A stretch of 64,000 nucleotides of DNA from an uncultured Bacilli bacterium (lineage in GTDB: Bacteria > Bacillota_I > Bacilli_A > RF39 > UBA660), in contig CAKOJJ010000001.1 in the NCBI GenBank assembly GCA_934089275.1, positions 124,001-188,000 on the forward strand, written 5' to 3'. Below the pieces are notes generated by a model, which worked only from the letters and a program-made list of their open reading frames with translations, searched no databases and was not told the origin of the DNA. Position 1 is the stretch's first letter; each line of letters starts with the position of its first letter. Shown in pieces: positions 18,141-27,114 of the stretch. The translations under genes and the position numbers were made by a program.

Positions 18141-18164
18141 AAAAAAAGAAGTCTTTCGACTTCT
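18141..18164 (-). terminator. Intrinsic terminator of rpsB-tsf
   Basis: AGAAGTC/GACTTCT stem closed by a GAAA tetraloop on the minus strand, then a T run; overlaps the tsf stop. Confidence 0.85.
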
Positions 18165-19035
18165 ATCCATTGATTTGTTTAGCAACTTCTTCAGCAAAGT
18201 TTTCGTTTCTTTTTTCCATTCCTTCGCCTACTTCATAACGGATCATAGATTTAACTACTCCACCATTATTTTTAACGTAAGTTTCTACATCAACATCGCC
18301 ATTTTTAACAAATGCTTGATGAATTAAACAATTTTCTTTGTAGTATTTTTGAATACGTCCAACAACCATCTTTTCAGCAATATCAGCAGGTTTTCCTTCA
18401 TTAATTGCTTGTTCTTTTAAGATTTCTTTTTCTCTTTCGATAACTTCAGCTGGAACATCTTCTTTTCTTAAATATTCAGGTCTCATAGCTGCAGCTTGCA
18501 TTGCAACGTCTTTAGCAACTTCTTCATTTGCTCCTTCAACTACAACTAAAACAGCAATTTTTCCACCCATATGTAAGTAAGTACCAAAATTTTCAGCATC
18601 AGTTTTACTTACAACTTCAGCTCTTCTAAATGAAAGTTTTTCTCCAATTTTAGAAGTTTTAGCAACAACATATTCAGCAACAGTAGCATCTCCTACTTTT
18701 AAATTATTAAATTCTTCCATAGTAGTTGCGTTACTTGCTAATATAGCTTTACCAATATTTTCAATCATTTCAACGAATTCAGCATTCTTAGTAACAAAGT
18801 CTGTTTCACAGTTTACTTCTAAGATAACAGCTTTATTACCGTCTACATAAACGTTTGCAAGACCTTCAGCTGCAATTCTATCAGCTTTTTTAGCAGCCTT
18901 AGCAATACCTTTTTCTCTTAACCAATCAGTAGCTGCTTCCATATCTCCGTTGCATTCAGTTAAAGCTTTTTTGCAGTCCATCATACCTGCACCAGTTTTA
19001 GTTCTTAATTCATTAACGTCTTTAGCACTAATCAT
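18163..19035 (-). CDS. tsf: Translation elongation factor Ts
   Basis: 290 residues. N-terminal UBA-like domain followed by the EF-Ts signature TGAGMMDCKKALTE, then the core region with EVNCETDFVTKN. EF-Ts regenerates EF-Tu-GTP. Length is normal. Its start overlaps the end of the upstream unknown gene by 8 bases, with AGAGGAG before the ATG, so rpsB, the unknown gene and tsf form one operon that ends at a strong terminator. Confidence 0.97.
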   Translation of the reverse strand: MISAKDVNELRTKTGAGMMDCKKALTECNGDMEAATDWLREKGIAKAAKKADRIAAEGLANVYVDGNKAVILEVNCETDFVTKNAEFVEMIENIGKAILASNATTMEEFNNLKVGDATVAEYVVAKTSKIGEKLSFRRAEVVSKTDAENFGTYLHMGGKIAVLVVVEGANEEVAKDVAMQAAAMRPEYLRKEDVPAEVIEREKEILKEQAINEGKPADIAEKMVVGRIQKYYKENCLIHQAFVKNGDVDVETYVKNNGGVVKSMIRYEVGEGMEKRNENFAEEVAKQING

Positions 19036-19561
19036 TTTTACTCTCCTCTTTATTTATTTTTATTTTTTTCAAACCTTGAGTATCCAAATTGTATCCTTCC
19101 ATACGATAACATTCTTGTTTTAATTCAAACATTAAAACTTTAAAAACCATTTGATAATTTGGATCTTCTCCAGTAATTATATTATCAATTGATCCATCTT
19201 GCTTTTTCTCTACTACCATATCTTTTACGTTAGGATCAATAAACCATACGATTTCAGCACCACACGTTTGAAAAGATGCAAGTATTGCTTTAACAAAGAA
19301 ACATAAATCGCTTAAAAACGGAAAATCATAGTCATCATCAAAAACATCTTCTATTTTGATTCCACTATATTTCTCCACAGCTTCTTTGATAACATCCTCA
19401 ACACAATGGTAATAAATTGCTCTATCCATAGTTGGAAAAGCAGTAAGAATTCTTTTTGGATTATCAAATCCAGGTATAAGAAATTCATCTTGTCTAGCTT
19501 CAATCATTTCTTCTAATTCCCTGAAACAAGGTTTATTCATAACCATATCTATTTCACTCAT
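19028..19561 (-). CDS. Hypothetical protein inserted between rpsB and tsf
   Basis: 177 residues, not recognised. No signal peptide or membrane segment. It has a conserved-looking centre (FLSDLCFFVKAILASFQTCGAEIVWFIDP, given here only in part by its Trp-Phe-Ile-Asp-Pro end) and acidic patches (DVFDDDYDFPF). It starts 2 bases after the rpsB stop and overlaps tsf by 8 bases, so it is translated with them. rpsB and tsf are normally direct neighbours; a gene between them is unusual and suggests a translation-linked role, which remains inference. Confidence 0.75.
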   Translation of the reverse strand: MSEIDMVMNKPCFRELEEMIEARQDEFLIPGFDNPKRILTAFPTMDRAIYYHCVEDVIKEAVEKYSGIKIEDVFDDDYDFPFLSDLCFFVKAILASFQTCGAEIVWFIDPNVKDMVVEKKQDGSIDNIITGEDPNYQMVFKVLMFELKQECYRMEGYNLDTQGLKKIKINKEESKND

Positions 19562-19563
19562 AA

Positions 19564-20460
19564 TTAATTTAATGCGTCGATTAATTCATCTTTTTTCATT
19601 GTAGAGTAACCTTTAATACCAGCTTCTTTAGCCATATTTCTAAGTTCAGTAACAGTTTTACCATCTAATTCATTTGATGATTCTCTTTTTACTTCTACTT
19701 CTTCTTTATGAGCCTTTTCAGAAACTTTCTTATCAGTTGCTTTATTTGATTCATCTTCAGTTACATAATCAACAATTTCAAGACCTTTAGCTTCACATAT
19801 TGCATTAGTTAAAGCTCCTAAAACAACTTTTACACTTCTAACTGCATCATCGTTACCAGGAATAACATAATCAACGTCATCTGGATCACAGTTAGTATCT
19901 ACTAAACCAAATACTGGAATATTTAATTTTCTTGCTTCTCTTATAGCATTGATTTCCTTTTTAGGATCAACAATAATCAAAGCATTTGGAAGTTTATCCA
20001 TATTACGAATACCGCATAAAACTTTATTTAGTTTTTCATATTCTTTTTTAAGACCGATAACTTCTTTTTTAGGTAATGCATCAAACATACCATTAGTTTC
20101 CATATTTTCGATTTCTTCTAATCTTTTAATTCTTCTTCTAATAGTTCTGAAGTTAGTTAATGTTCCACCTAACCATCTTTCAGTTACATAGAAAGATTCA
20201 GAACGAGTAGCTTCTTCAATAGATGCTTCAACTGCTTGTTTTTTAGTTCCAACAAATAGGAAGCTTCCTCCATTTTCAGCGATTTCTTTAATTTTAGCAT
20301 ATGCTTTTTCCATACATGCTACAGTTTTTTCAAGATCGATTATATAAATATCATCTCTTGATGTAAAGATGTATTCCTTCATTTTAGGATTCCATCTTTT
20401 AGTTTGATGTCCAAAGTGAACACCTGCTTCTAATAAATTATTCATAGAAACAACAGCCAT
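19564..20460 (-). CDS. rpsB: 30S ribosomal protein S2 with C-terminal Rho-N/SAP-like extension
   Basis: 298 residues from the ATG at 20460 (AAAGGAGAG before it; an in-frame ATG at 20496 has no such site). The S2 body is standard: LLEAGVHFGHQTKRWNPKM at the start, WLGGTLTNF, and PGNDDA near the end. After about residue 235 it continues with a Lys/Glu-rich linker and a final motif TVTELRNMAKEAGIKGYS then MKKDELIDAL, which matches the Rho N-terminal/SAP-like helix-extended-helix fold known to bind nucleic acid. Such a tail is not part of classical S2. It heads the rpsB-unknown-tsf operon. Confidence 0.95.
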   Translation of the reverse strand: MAVVSMNNLLEAGVHFGHQTKRWNPKMKEYIFTSRDDIYIIDLEKTVACMEKAYAKIKEIAENGGSFLFVGTKKQAVEASIEEATRSESFYVTERWLGGTLTNFRTIRRRIKRLEEIENMETNGMFDALPKKEVIGLKKEYEKLNKVLCGIRNMDKLPNALIIVDPKKEINAIREARKLNIPVFGLVDTNCDPDDVDYVIPGNDDAVRSVKVVLGALTNAICEAKGLEIVDYVTEDESNKATDKKVSEKAHKEEVEVKRESSNELDGKTVTELRNMAKEAGIKGYSTMKKDELIDALN

Positions 20461-20570
20461 AATTACACTCTCCTTTTCGTTATTACTTCCATGCATCTAT
20501 GCATTACCAACTCTTGGCCACTAGATAATACAAACAATACATGTGCTTATTTGGTTTTTAAACCATAGTT
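20461..20570 (-). promoter_or_regulatory. rpsB 5' leader with small hairpins
   Basis: The transcript from the promoter at 20571-20599 would carry about 100 untranslated bases with several short inverted repeats: GGTTT/AAACC, CCAA/TTGG and ATGCAT/ATGCAT. It may be an autoregulatory leader for S2, but I cannot match it to a known motif. Confidence 0.35.
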
Positions 20571-20599
20571 AATATACCAAAAAAAGCAGTATATTTCAA
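20571..20599 (-). promoter_or_regulatory. Promoter of the rpsB operon
   Basis: TTGAAA (20594-20599), 17-base spacer, TATATT (20571-20576) on the minus strand. Confidence 0.75.
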
Positions 20600-20632
20600 C
20601 TATTTTTACCAATTATATGCTTAAAAAACGAG

Positions 20633-21826
20633 TTATTTGAGTGTTATATTACCATTTTCTATTACTTTTATTTTATTTCCATCATGAGTTACTCCAATAA
20701 CTGATAAATCTCGAGAACCAATCATAAAATCAACATGAGTTTTAGATATATTAACTCCCCTTTCAAATTGTTCCTTATCATCTTTTACTTCGCCTCTTAA
20801 ACATTCATTAAAACCTCTACCTAAAGCAATATGACAAGATGCATTCTCATCATATAAAGTTTCATTAAATATTATATTTGTTTTATTTATTGTCGAATCA
20901 AAAGATACCAGAGCACATTCCCCTAAATAGCAAGAATATTCATCTGTTTCTATAATCGTTTTTAAAGTATCAAGTCCAACACGTGCATCGTAAGAAACAA
21001 CTTTACCTTCTTTAAATTCTAAGTAAAAATCATCTATTAAAACATTATTGAATAAAAGAGGCTTAGTTGCCACAACTTTTCCTTCAGTTTTATTATATAA
21101 AGGACTAGTAAAAACTTCTAAGGTTGGCATATTACATAAATCTCCATTTAAGCCTTTTCCACTACTCCATAAATGACCTTCAGGTAAATATATTTTCAAA
21201 TTTGTTCCTAAATCATTTTTATATTCTAAATACTCAAAATTATAACCATTTAATTTATCAGTAATTTTTTCTAATTTTGCAAGATATTCATTCCAATTTT
21301 TATAAGGATCACTACTTTCATCAACCATACATATTTTAAGAATATAATCCCAAAGTTCTTCTTCGCTCATATTTAAAGATTTCGCCCATTCTTTATTTGG
21401 TACACAAGAAATATTCCAACGCAACTTAGAAGAATTATAAAGATCCCTGAAATATTTTTGAGTTTCAAGAGTATGTTCAGTTGTAGCCTTAATTTTTACA
21501 GGATCAACATCATCCATTAGTTTAGGTATCATGCTCCTAATAAATAAAAATGCCGCATCAAGTTTAGCATATTTATTATAAATAGATGCATCAAAATAAG
21601 GATGCTTATTAATATTCTCTTGATCCAAATTTTTAAGTAAATCATGTTTTTTATAACTATCTACCTCATCAAAATAAATATCTTTTAATCCAAAATATTT
21701 TGCTTCTTCAATTATCAACTTTTTAAATTCTGTTGCAAATGACCGAATACTGACAAACAAATAATCCCCTTTTTTTAAATTTAAACAATCTAATAATAGA
21801 TGTGCATATTTTCTTTTCAAATCCAT
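20633..21826 (-). CDS. M29-family aminopeptidase (AmpS/AmpT-like)
   Basis: 397 residues from the ATG at 21826, which follows GGTGATAAT; an ATG at 21850 has no good site. The protein fits the M29 metallo-aminopeptidase family: RKYAHLLLDCLNLKKGDYLFV at the start (tail truncated here to KKGDYLFV), a central EGHLWSSGKGLNGD region, and the metal-site stretch near the C-terminus including HIALGRGFNEC, KTHVDFMIGS. These cytosolic enzymes take N-terminal residues from peptides using two metal ions. It lies alone, 30 bases downstream of the GNAT gene. Confidence 0.88.
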   Translation of the reverse strand: MDLKRKYAHLLLDCLNLKKGDYLFVSIRSFATEFKKLIIEEAKYFGLKDIYFDEVDSYKKHDLLKNLDQENINKHPYFDASIYNKYAKLDAAFLFIRSMIPKLMDDVDPVKIKATTEHTLETQKYFRDLYNSSKLRWNISCVPNKEWAKSLNMSEEELWDYILKICMVDESSDPYKNWNEYLAKLEKITDKLNGYNFEYLEYKNDLGTNLKIYLPEGHLWSSGKGLNGDLCNMPTLEVFTSPLYNKTEGKVVATKPLLFNNVLIDDFYLEFKEGKVVSYDARVGLDTLKTIIETDEYSCYLGECALVSFDSTINKTNIIFNETLYDENASCHIALGRGFNECLRGEVKDDKEQFERGVNISKTHVDFMIGSRDLSVIGVTHDGNKIKVIENGNITLK

Positions 21827-21856
21827 ATTATCACCATTATTAGTATACATTATTAT

Positions 21857-22756
21857 CTATAATTTATAAATTAAAACGTGTTTAATTTTTCCAATAAAAC
21901 TAAGAGTGTCGCTTTTAGGAACATCAGTATCCATATAAAGAGTTGCTCCACTCTTTATAGCTGTTTTTTGACTATGAACATTGTCAACAGTAGTTGATAT
22001 AAACAAATCTTTATTATAACTTTCATCCATTTTTGTTGCACACTCTTTTAATAAAACTAAAGCTTTAGAAGCATATCCTTTATGTCTATATCCTAAATAA
22101 ACTTCATAAGACACATTGCCACAATATCTAAAATTGTCTTTTCCTTTTTTGCTTAAATCCATAGAAATGTTACCAACAACTGCATTTCTATCTTCATCAA
22201 CAATATAATAATGAAAAGTTTCATCATCACAATAAACATCTTTTATCTTAACTAAAGCTACATTATCTCTTTTTATAACTTTAACAAAAGCACCAGGAAT
22301 ATAAACTCTAGATGCAATTGATAAATATGGTAAATCATTTAAAAATATGTCACCTACTATATTTCCATATTTTGAAACAAATTCAAGAATATTAGAATAA
22401 TTAGCTTTTTTATCATCTTCTAAAGAATAAGAATCAATTTTATTTTCTTTATAAAAGAAAATAAAATAAGCACATCTATCATTTACAATCAAATATGAAA
22501 CATTTCCTTCTTCATTTAAATACATTCTAGTTCTATTATTCAAAATAACGTGTAAAGCTGAAGAACTTCCATGTTTATAATAAAAGTATTGTCCAGGTTC
22601 TAAAGGAGAATCTAAAGAATCAAGTATGTTTTTATCAATTATTCCTATCAATTTGGATTTTTCTATTTCATTATCAACAGATATTTTTATACAATCTTTA
22701 TACTCCTCGATTTCAATACCTAAACTTCTATTTATTTTATTATTTGATACTCTCAT
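21857..22756 (-). CDS. GNAT-family acetyltransferase-like protein
   Basis: 299 residues. The C-terminal 110 residues have the GNAT pattern: a VVGNISMDL strand, then YEVYLGYRHKGYASKALVLL (acetyl-CoA binding Q/R-x-x-G-x-G/A type loop, here RHKGYA) and NVHSQKTAIKSGA. The N-terminal 180 residues are not recognised. Substrate unknown. TGAGGAGTAATTAGT precedes the ATG. A terminator separates it from the histidine kinase gene upstream. Confidence 0.75.
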   Translation of the reverse strand: MRVSNNKINRSLGIEIEEYKDCIKISVDNEIEKSKLIGIIDKNILDSLDSPLEPGQYFYYKHGSSSALHVILNNRTRMYLNEEGNVSYLIVNDRCAYFIFFYKENKIDSYSLEDDKKANYSNILEFVSKYGNIVGDIFLNDLPYLSIASRVYIPGAFVKVIKRDNVALVKIKDVYCDDETFHYYIVDEDRNAVVGNISMDLSKKGKDNFRYCGNVSYEVYLGYRHKGYASKALVLLKECATKMDESYNKDLFISTTVDNVHSQKTAIKSGATLYMDTDVPKSDTLSFIGKIKHVLIYKL

Positions 22757-22770
22757 ACTAATTACTCCTC

Positions 22771-22800
22771 AAAAAAAATGAACAATATAAATTGTTCATT
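22771..22800 (-). terminator. Intrinsic terminator of the hybrid kinase gene
   Basis: Perfect AATGAACAAT/ATTGTTCATT stem, 4-base loop, then T7 on the minus strand. Confidence 0.85.
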
Positions 22801-22813
22801 ATTATAATACTTT

Positions 22814-25090
22814 CTATTTATTATTTAAAGCCTTATTTATCGCTTCATCCAATAATTTTTTATCAATTGGTTTGGAAATATATCCATCAAAGCCTTCATT
22901 AATAAATTTATCTTTTGCACCAACTACTGCATCAGCAGTTAATGATATTACTGGAGTAGAAAATAAAGGATCTTCATGCAAACGTTTAAAAGTTTCTATT
23001 CCATCCATATTTGGCATCATATAATCCATAAATATAATGTCATATTTAGTTGTTTTCACTTTATCAAGGCATTCGGCACCTGAATAGACTGAATCAATTT
23101 CAAAATTATATGGACTCATAATCTTAGTTGCAACCTTAACATTAAGCTTATTATCATCAACTATTAAAACTCTCTTTCCTGTATAATCGTGATAATTTAT
23201 AGTTTCTTCTATCAGACTTTCGCTTATTGTTGGTTTTTCCTCCACCGTCTTTGTAGGTTTATCATTTTCTTCCACTAAAGCAGTTTTTAAAACAAATTTG
23301 CTTAAAATTCTATTAAGTTCTTTCTTTTCAATTGGTTTAGCTAAATAATCATCAAATCCTAAAAGTAAATATTGTTCTCTCATACCTTGAATCGCATTTG
23401 CTGTTAATGCAATAACTGGAATATTAAATTTAGGATCAGCCTTTAATCTAGTTAAAGTTTCAGAACCACGCATCTTAGGCATCATATCATCAAGTAAGAT
23501 GATATCATAATTACTTCCACTTGTAACTTTATCAAGACATTCAAAGCCACTTTCACACGTTTCAACAACACATTTATATGGTTGAAGAAGTTTAGTAGCA
23601 ACTTTCAAATTAAGTTTATTATCATCAACTACAAGAATTTTTCTTCCAGTTAAATCAATAACTTCTTCACTTACTTCTTCTTGAGTTTCAAGTACTTTAT
23701 TACTTATTCTTTGATCAAGTGCAACAGTAAATTCTGAACCTTCTCCATATACTGAATTGACAACAATCTTACCATGCATCATTTCAACTAATTGTTTAGT
23801 AATAGCAAGACCAAGTCCAGTTCCTTCAATAGTTGTATTTTTATCTTCATCAAGTCTTTGAAATTTAGTAAATAATTTATCAATATTTTCCTTTTTAATA
23901 CCTCTACCGGAATCCTTAACACTCATAATAAGTCTACAAACATCATTATTTACAATAACACATTTAACGTCAAATTTTACATATCCTTCATCAGTATATT
24001 TAACTGCATTAGTTAAGAAATTAATCAAAATCTTTTTTATATTGAAATGATCTCCATATAATACATGAGGAATATCTTCAGCAATATTTACTTCAAAATT
24101 AAGAGGTTTATCTCCTAAACGAGCTTTTATAAGTTTAACAACTTCATCAAGTATTTTATATATATCATAATCAGTTTGAACAAGTTCTAACTTACCTGAT
24201 TCAATCTTAGATATATCAAGTATACCATTAACTATTTCAAGCAAAGATTCTGAAGCAGTTACTATATCAGCAGCATTTTCTTTTGCTTCTTCTAGACTAT
24301 CAGCATTCTTTATACATTCAGAAAAACCAACAATTGCATTTAATGGAGTACGTATTTCATGAGACATACTGCTTAAGAAATCGGATTTAGCACGATTAGC
24401 TTTATCAGCAGCATCCTTAGCAGCAGTTACTTGATTTAGCATCTTTATGTCCGGATTTTCAATTGTATGGTACATTATAGATGTTATAAAAACTTCCGCA
24501 GGAACAACCAAAAATAATTCAGGCATCATAATTTGTATAACCATAAAAAGAGTACCAATAATTATAAAAGACCATAAAGGAATATATTTTTTACTTTTAC
24601 TTTTAATATTCTTCCAACCAGAAAAAAGCATTAAAAATATGTAAATTCCTGACAATCCATAACAAAGCAATACCGGTATTCCGGTACTATATAATCCACC
24701 ATCATTTAATTTAACAAAATTCAACTTAAAAATTAATATTAGAACAGAAAAAAATACAGAAAAATAAACAACTAGTTTTACAAATTTATGCTTTATTTGA
24801 TCATCTAAATTATTTGAGATTGAAATGATATAACTTAAAAAGAAAGTTGTCCAAGAAATCATACTAATCAAAAATAATTTTCCTATTACTTCATTTGTAA
24901 ATGTAGAAAAAGGTACAATCAAACTAATATAAGATAGCAATCCAAATAACAGTTCTACAATTGTTACAATAATCAAATTACCATAGATTTTATTTTCATA
25001 ACTATCTACCCTATCTTTAGAAAAAAAACAAATTGAAATTAATATGGTATACATTAACCCAGAAATATTTAAAAACACTGTACTTCCCAT
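22814..25090 (-). CDS. Hybrid sensor histidine kinase with two receiver domains
   Basis: 758 residues. About seven membrane segments (residues 5-215) form the sensor. A short coiled coil leads to HisKA with the phospho-acceptor His in MSHEIRTPLNAIVGFSE, then an HATPase_c domain (NFLTNAVKYTDEG, DSGRGI, GTGLGLAI). Two receiver domains follow, each complete: VVDDN, LLDDMMP, LTANA, AKPI and IVDDN, FMDYMMP, LTADA, SKPI. The two receivers resemble each other closely, suggesting duplication. There is no Hpt domain and no response regulator gene nearby, so the output partner is unknown. Confidence 0.93.
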   Translation of the reverse strand: MGSTVFLNISGLMYTILISICFFSKDRVDSYENKIYGNLIIVTIVELLFGLLSYISLIVPFSTFTNEVIGKLFLISMISWTTFFLSYIISISNNLDDQIKHKFVKLVVYFSVFFSVLILIFKLNFVKLNDGGLYSTGIPVLLCYGLSGIYIFLMLFSGWKNIKSKSKKYIPLWSFIIIGTLFMVIQIMMPELFLVVPAEVFITSIMYHTIENPDIKMLNQVTAAKDAADKANRAKSDFLSSMSHEIRTPLNAIVGFSECIKNADSLEEAKENAADIVTASESLLEIVNGILDISKIESGKLELVQTDYDIYKILDEVVKLIKARLGDKPLNFEVNIAEDIPHVLYGDHFNIKKILINFLTNAVKYTDEGYVKFDVKCVIVNNDVCRLIMSVKDSGRGIKKENIDKLFTKFQRLDEDKNTTIEGTGLGLAITKQLVEMMHGKIVVNSVYGEGSEFTVALDQRISNKVLETQEEVSEEVIDLTGRKILVVDDNKLNLKVATKLLQPYKCVVETCESGFECLDKVTSGSNYDIILLDDMMPKMRGSETLTRLKADPKFNIPVIALTANAIQGMREQYLLLGFDDYLAKPIEKKELNRILSKFVLKTALVEENDKPTKTVEEKPTISESLIEETINYHDYTGKRVLIVDDNKLNVKVATKIMSPYNFEIDSVYSGAECLDKVKTTKYDIIFMDYMMPNMDGIETFKRLHEDPLFSTPVISLTADAVVGAKDKFINEGFDGYISKPIDKKLLDEAINKALNNK

Positions 25091-25142
25091 AAAAAAGCCT
25101 CCTACTATAAGAAGTATATCATTGTTTTAAAGAAAAATATAT

Positions 25143-25173
25143 AAAAAAATTTAAGAATTAATTCTTAAATTTT
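25143..25173 (-). terminator. Intrinsic terminator of the AMP-ligase gene
   Basis: AT-rich palindrome AATTTAAGAAT/ATTCTTAAATT followed by T7 on the minus strand, overlapping the end of the gene. Confidence 0.7.
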
Positions 25174-27005
25174 TTAGACAATTTGATTTGATCATCAAGT
25201 TGGACACTCATACTTGTTATGCCCATATTATTCATTTCAAGTTGTACAACATATTTTTCACCAGGAATTCCTTGTGCATCTATAATATGATAATTAGGCT
25301 TCCCAATCGTATTTTTAGGAATTTTATCAACAAATACCCATTCAGTCGGAATATCTCTAAAGTTTGCTTTATAAACACCATTATCAAATGATTGCAGAAA
25401 ATACTTTGTTATCAAGTTTTCTAAATAATTTGGCATATCGCCTACCACAAAATCTTCAGAAAGTTTGACATAAGCAACAGGCATTTTCCCATTTCTCTTT
25501 GAATCAATATATGATGTTACAACACATTCTTCAAATCCATCAATAGAAGTTATTAGATTTTCAATATTTAAAGGGTAAACTTTATAAGCATCATATCTAG
25601 GAAACATTCTATCAATACGTTCCACATATTTTAAACTTCCATCAGCATTCTTTATTACAATATCTTTTGTTGGTAAATATCTCTTACCATTTATTACTAT
25701 TGTTTTTACAACAGTTTTACCATCCAAAACTCCACTAGTTAAAGTTGGACTAGAAATCAAAGCTTCTCCTTCAATTTTTTTGTTTTCTTCAAATATCACT
25801 TCATTTGTAGTTAAATCTCTTATTGCATATTCAGTCATCGGTAAAGGTACACCCATCTCTCCGACTCTATTGTATCCATCAAGGGTATAACTTCCACAGC
25901 CACATAATTCAGAAAGGCCATGTCCCTTTGTAAGAATACATTTGGCACCATGCTCAATCAAAAATTTGGATATCTCTAATTCTTTTTTTTCGCTAATGGG
26001 AGTTCCACCACTAATTGCACATTCAAGATTGCTTAAATTCAAATCTGAATATGCAGGATTATTTAATAGCGATTCCCAAGCCGGTGCATTCGCAAATACA
26101 ATGTGAGGAGTATATTTTCTTAAATATTCACCAAATTCCTCAGGTCTAAAATACGGCACTTGTATTAATTCCATACCACTACATAAACCAAGATGAGCAG
26201 AATTTATTGCACCATACGCTGCAAAGTAAGGAATAAAATGCAGTATCTTCATCCCTGGCCTAAAAGTTAAACCAGCTAGTTTATGTTGATAATATAATGC
26301 ATTTCGATTAAAATCTGTTATAGGTATCGGTTTTCCAATCCCAGAAGTTGTTCCAGAAGTATGAGTAATTATTGAAATCGCATCTTTATCATATTTATCA
26401 TAATAAATTTGAGTATATTTTGAGTTTCTGATTACATCGCTCATTTTTTCTGTGTTTTTGTCAAAATTAGGTAACCCTTGTAATAATGACATTACTTTTT
26501 GTAAATATCTTGGTAAAATAGAATTTGCAAGTAAATTATCAAATAATACAATATTTCTTATTCCATAATCCTTTTTTAATTCTTCAGCATACTTTTTTAG
26601 TTCTTTCATGTATATTAAATCTAATACAATTATATCAGTCGCTTTTTCATCAATAATATATTGTTTTAATGTTTCAATCTTACTTGTGGGATCAACAAAG
26701 TCAACAATAGCGCCTGTTATATCTGCTGCATTATCAACAAAGCCTGCTTCTATTAAATTTGGAGTTAATGGTAAAATTCTAGAACCATTTTCTTTTGTTA
26801 TTCCTAAAGAAGTTAAAGCTCTTGCATATTCTTCAAATTTTTCTTTTAATTGACCATACCTTATCTTTCTCTGATCTTCGCTAAACGCAATTGTATCCCC
26901 ATTGTCCTTGTTGTTTTCCAAAATTAACTCCCAACTTTTCTTTTCTGGAAATGATATAAATTGATCTTTTAAAGTTCTTTTATAGTAATCTTGAATATTT
27001 TCCAT
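25158..27005 (-). CDS. AMP-dependent synthetase/ligase (adenylate-forming enzyme)
   Basis: 615 residues. The ANL superfamily A3 motif HTSGTTSGIGKPIP is clear, followed by A5-like GLSELCGCGSY and later PTKDIVIKN and GKPNYHI near the C-terminus, where the catalytic Lys of the lid domain is expected. It would activate a carboxylic acid as an acyl-adenylate, probably to a CoA or protein thioester; the acid is not evident. No carrier protein domain is attached. It has its own consensus promoter and terminator, so it is a single-gene unit despite lying next to the ABC-TetR operon. Confidence 0.88.
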   Translation of the reverse strand: MENIQDYYKRTLKDQFISFPEKKSWELILENNKDNGDTIAFSEDQRKIRYGQLKEKFEEYARALTSLGITKENGSRILPLTPNLIEAGFVDNAADITGAIVDFVDPTSKIETLKQYIIDEKATDIIVLDLIYMKELKKYAEELKKDYGIRNIVLFDNLLANSILPRYLQKVMSLLQGLPNFDKNTEKMSDVIRNSKYTQIYYDKYDKDAISIITHTSGTTSGIGKPIPITDFNRNALYYQHKLAGLTFRPGMKILHFIPYFAAYGAINSAHLGLCSGMELIQVPYFRPEEFGEYLRKYTPHIVFANAPAWESLLNNPAYSDLNLSNLECAISGGTPISEKKELEISKFLIEHGAKCILTKGHGLSELCGCGSYTLDGYNRVGEMGVPLPMTEYAIRDLTTNEVIFEENKKIEGEALISSPTLTSGVLDGKTVVKTIVINGKRYLPTKDIVIKNADGSLKYVERIDRMFPRYDAYKVYPLNIENLITSIDGFEECVVTSYIDSKRNGKMPVAYVKLSEDFVVGDMPNYLENLITKYFLQSFDNGVYKANFRDIPTEWVFVDKIPKNTIGKPNYHIIDAQGIPGEKYVVQLEMNNMGITSMSVQLDDQIKLSKKFKN

Positions 27006-27035
27006 ACATAACCCCTCTTTTTTAACTTGCTTGAT

Positions 27036-27064
27036 ATTCTAGCATATTTCAGTATTACTGTCAA
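27036..27064 (-). promoter_or_regulatory. Promoter of the AMP-ligase gene
   Basis: TTGACA (27059-27064), 17-base spacer, TAGAAT (27036-27041) on the minus strand, 30 bases before the ATG. Confidence 0.8.
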
Positions 27065-27086
27065 ATAAGCTAGCCTTTATCCAAAC

Positions 27087-27114
27087 AAAAAAAGACTTAA
27101 CTAAGTAAGTCTTT
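27087..27114 (-). terminator. Intrinsic terminator of the ABC-TetR operon
   Basis: AAAGACTTA/TAAGTCTTT stem and T7 on the minus strand, overlapping the end of the TetR gene. Confidence 0.85.
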
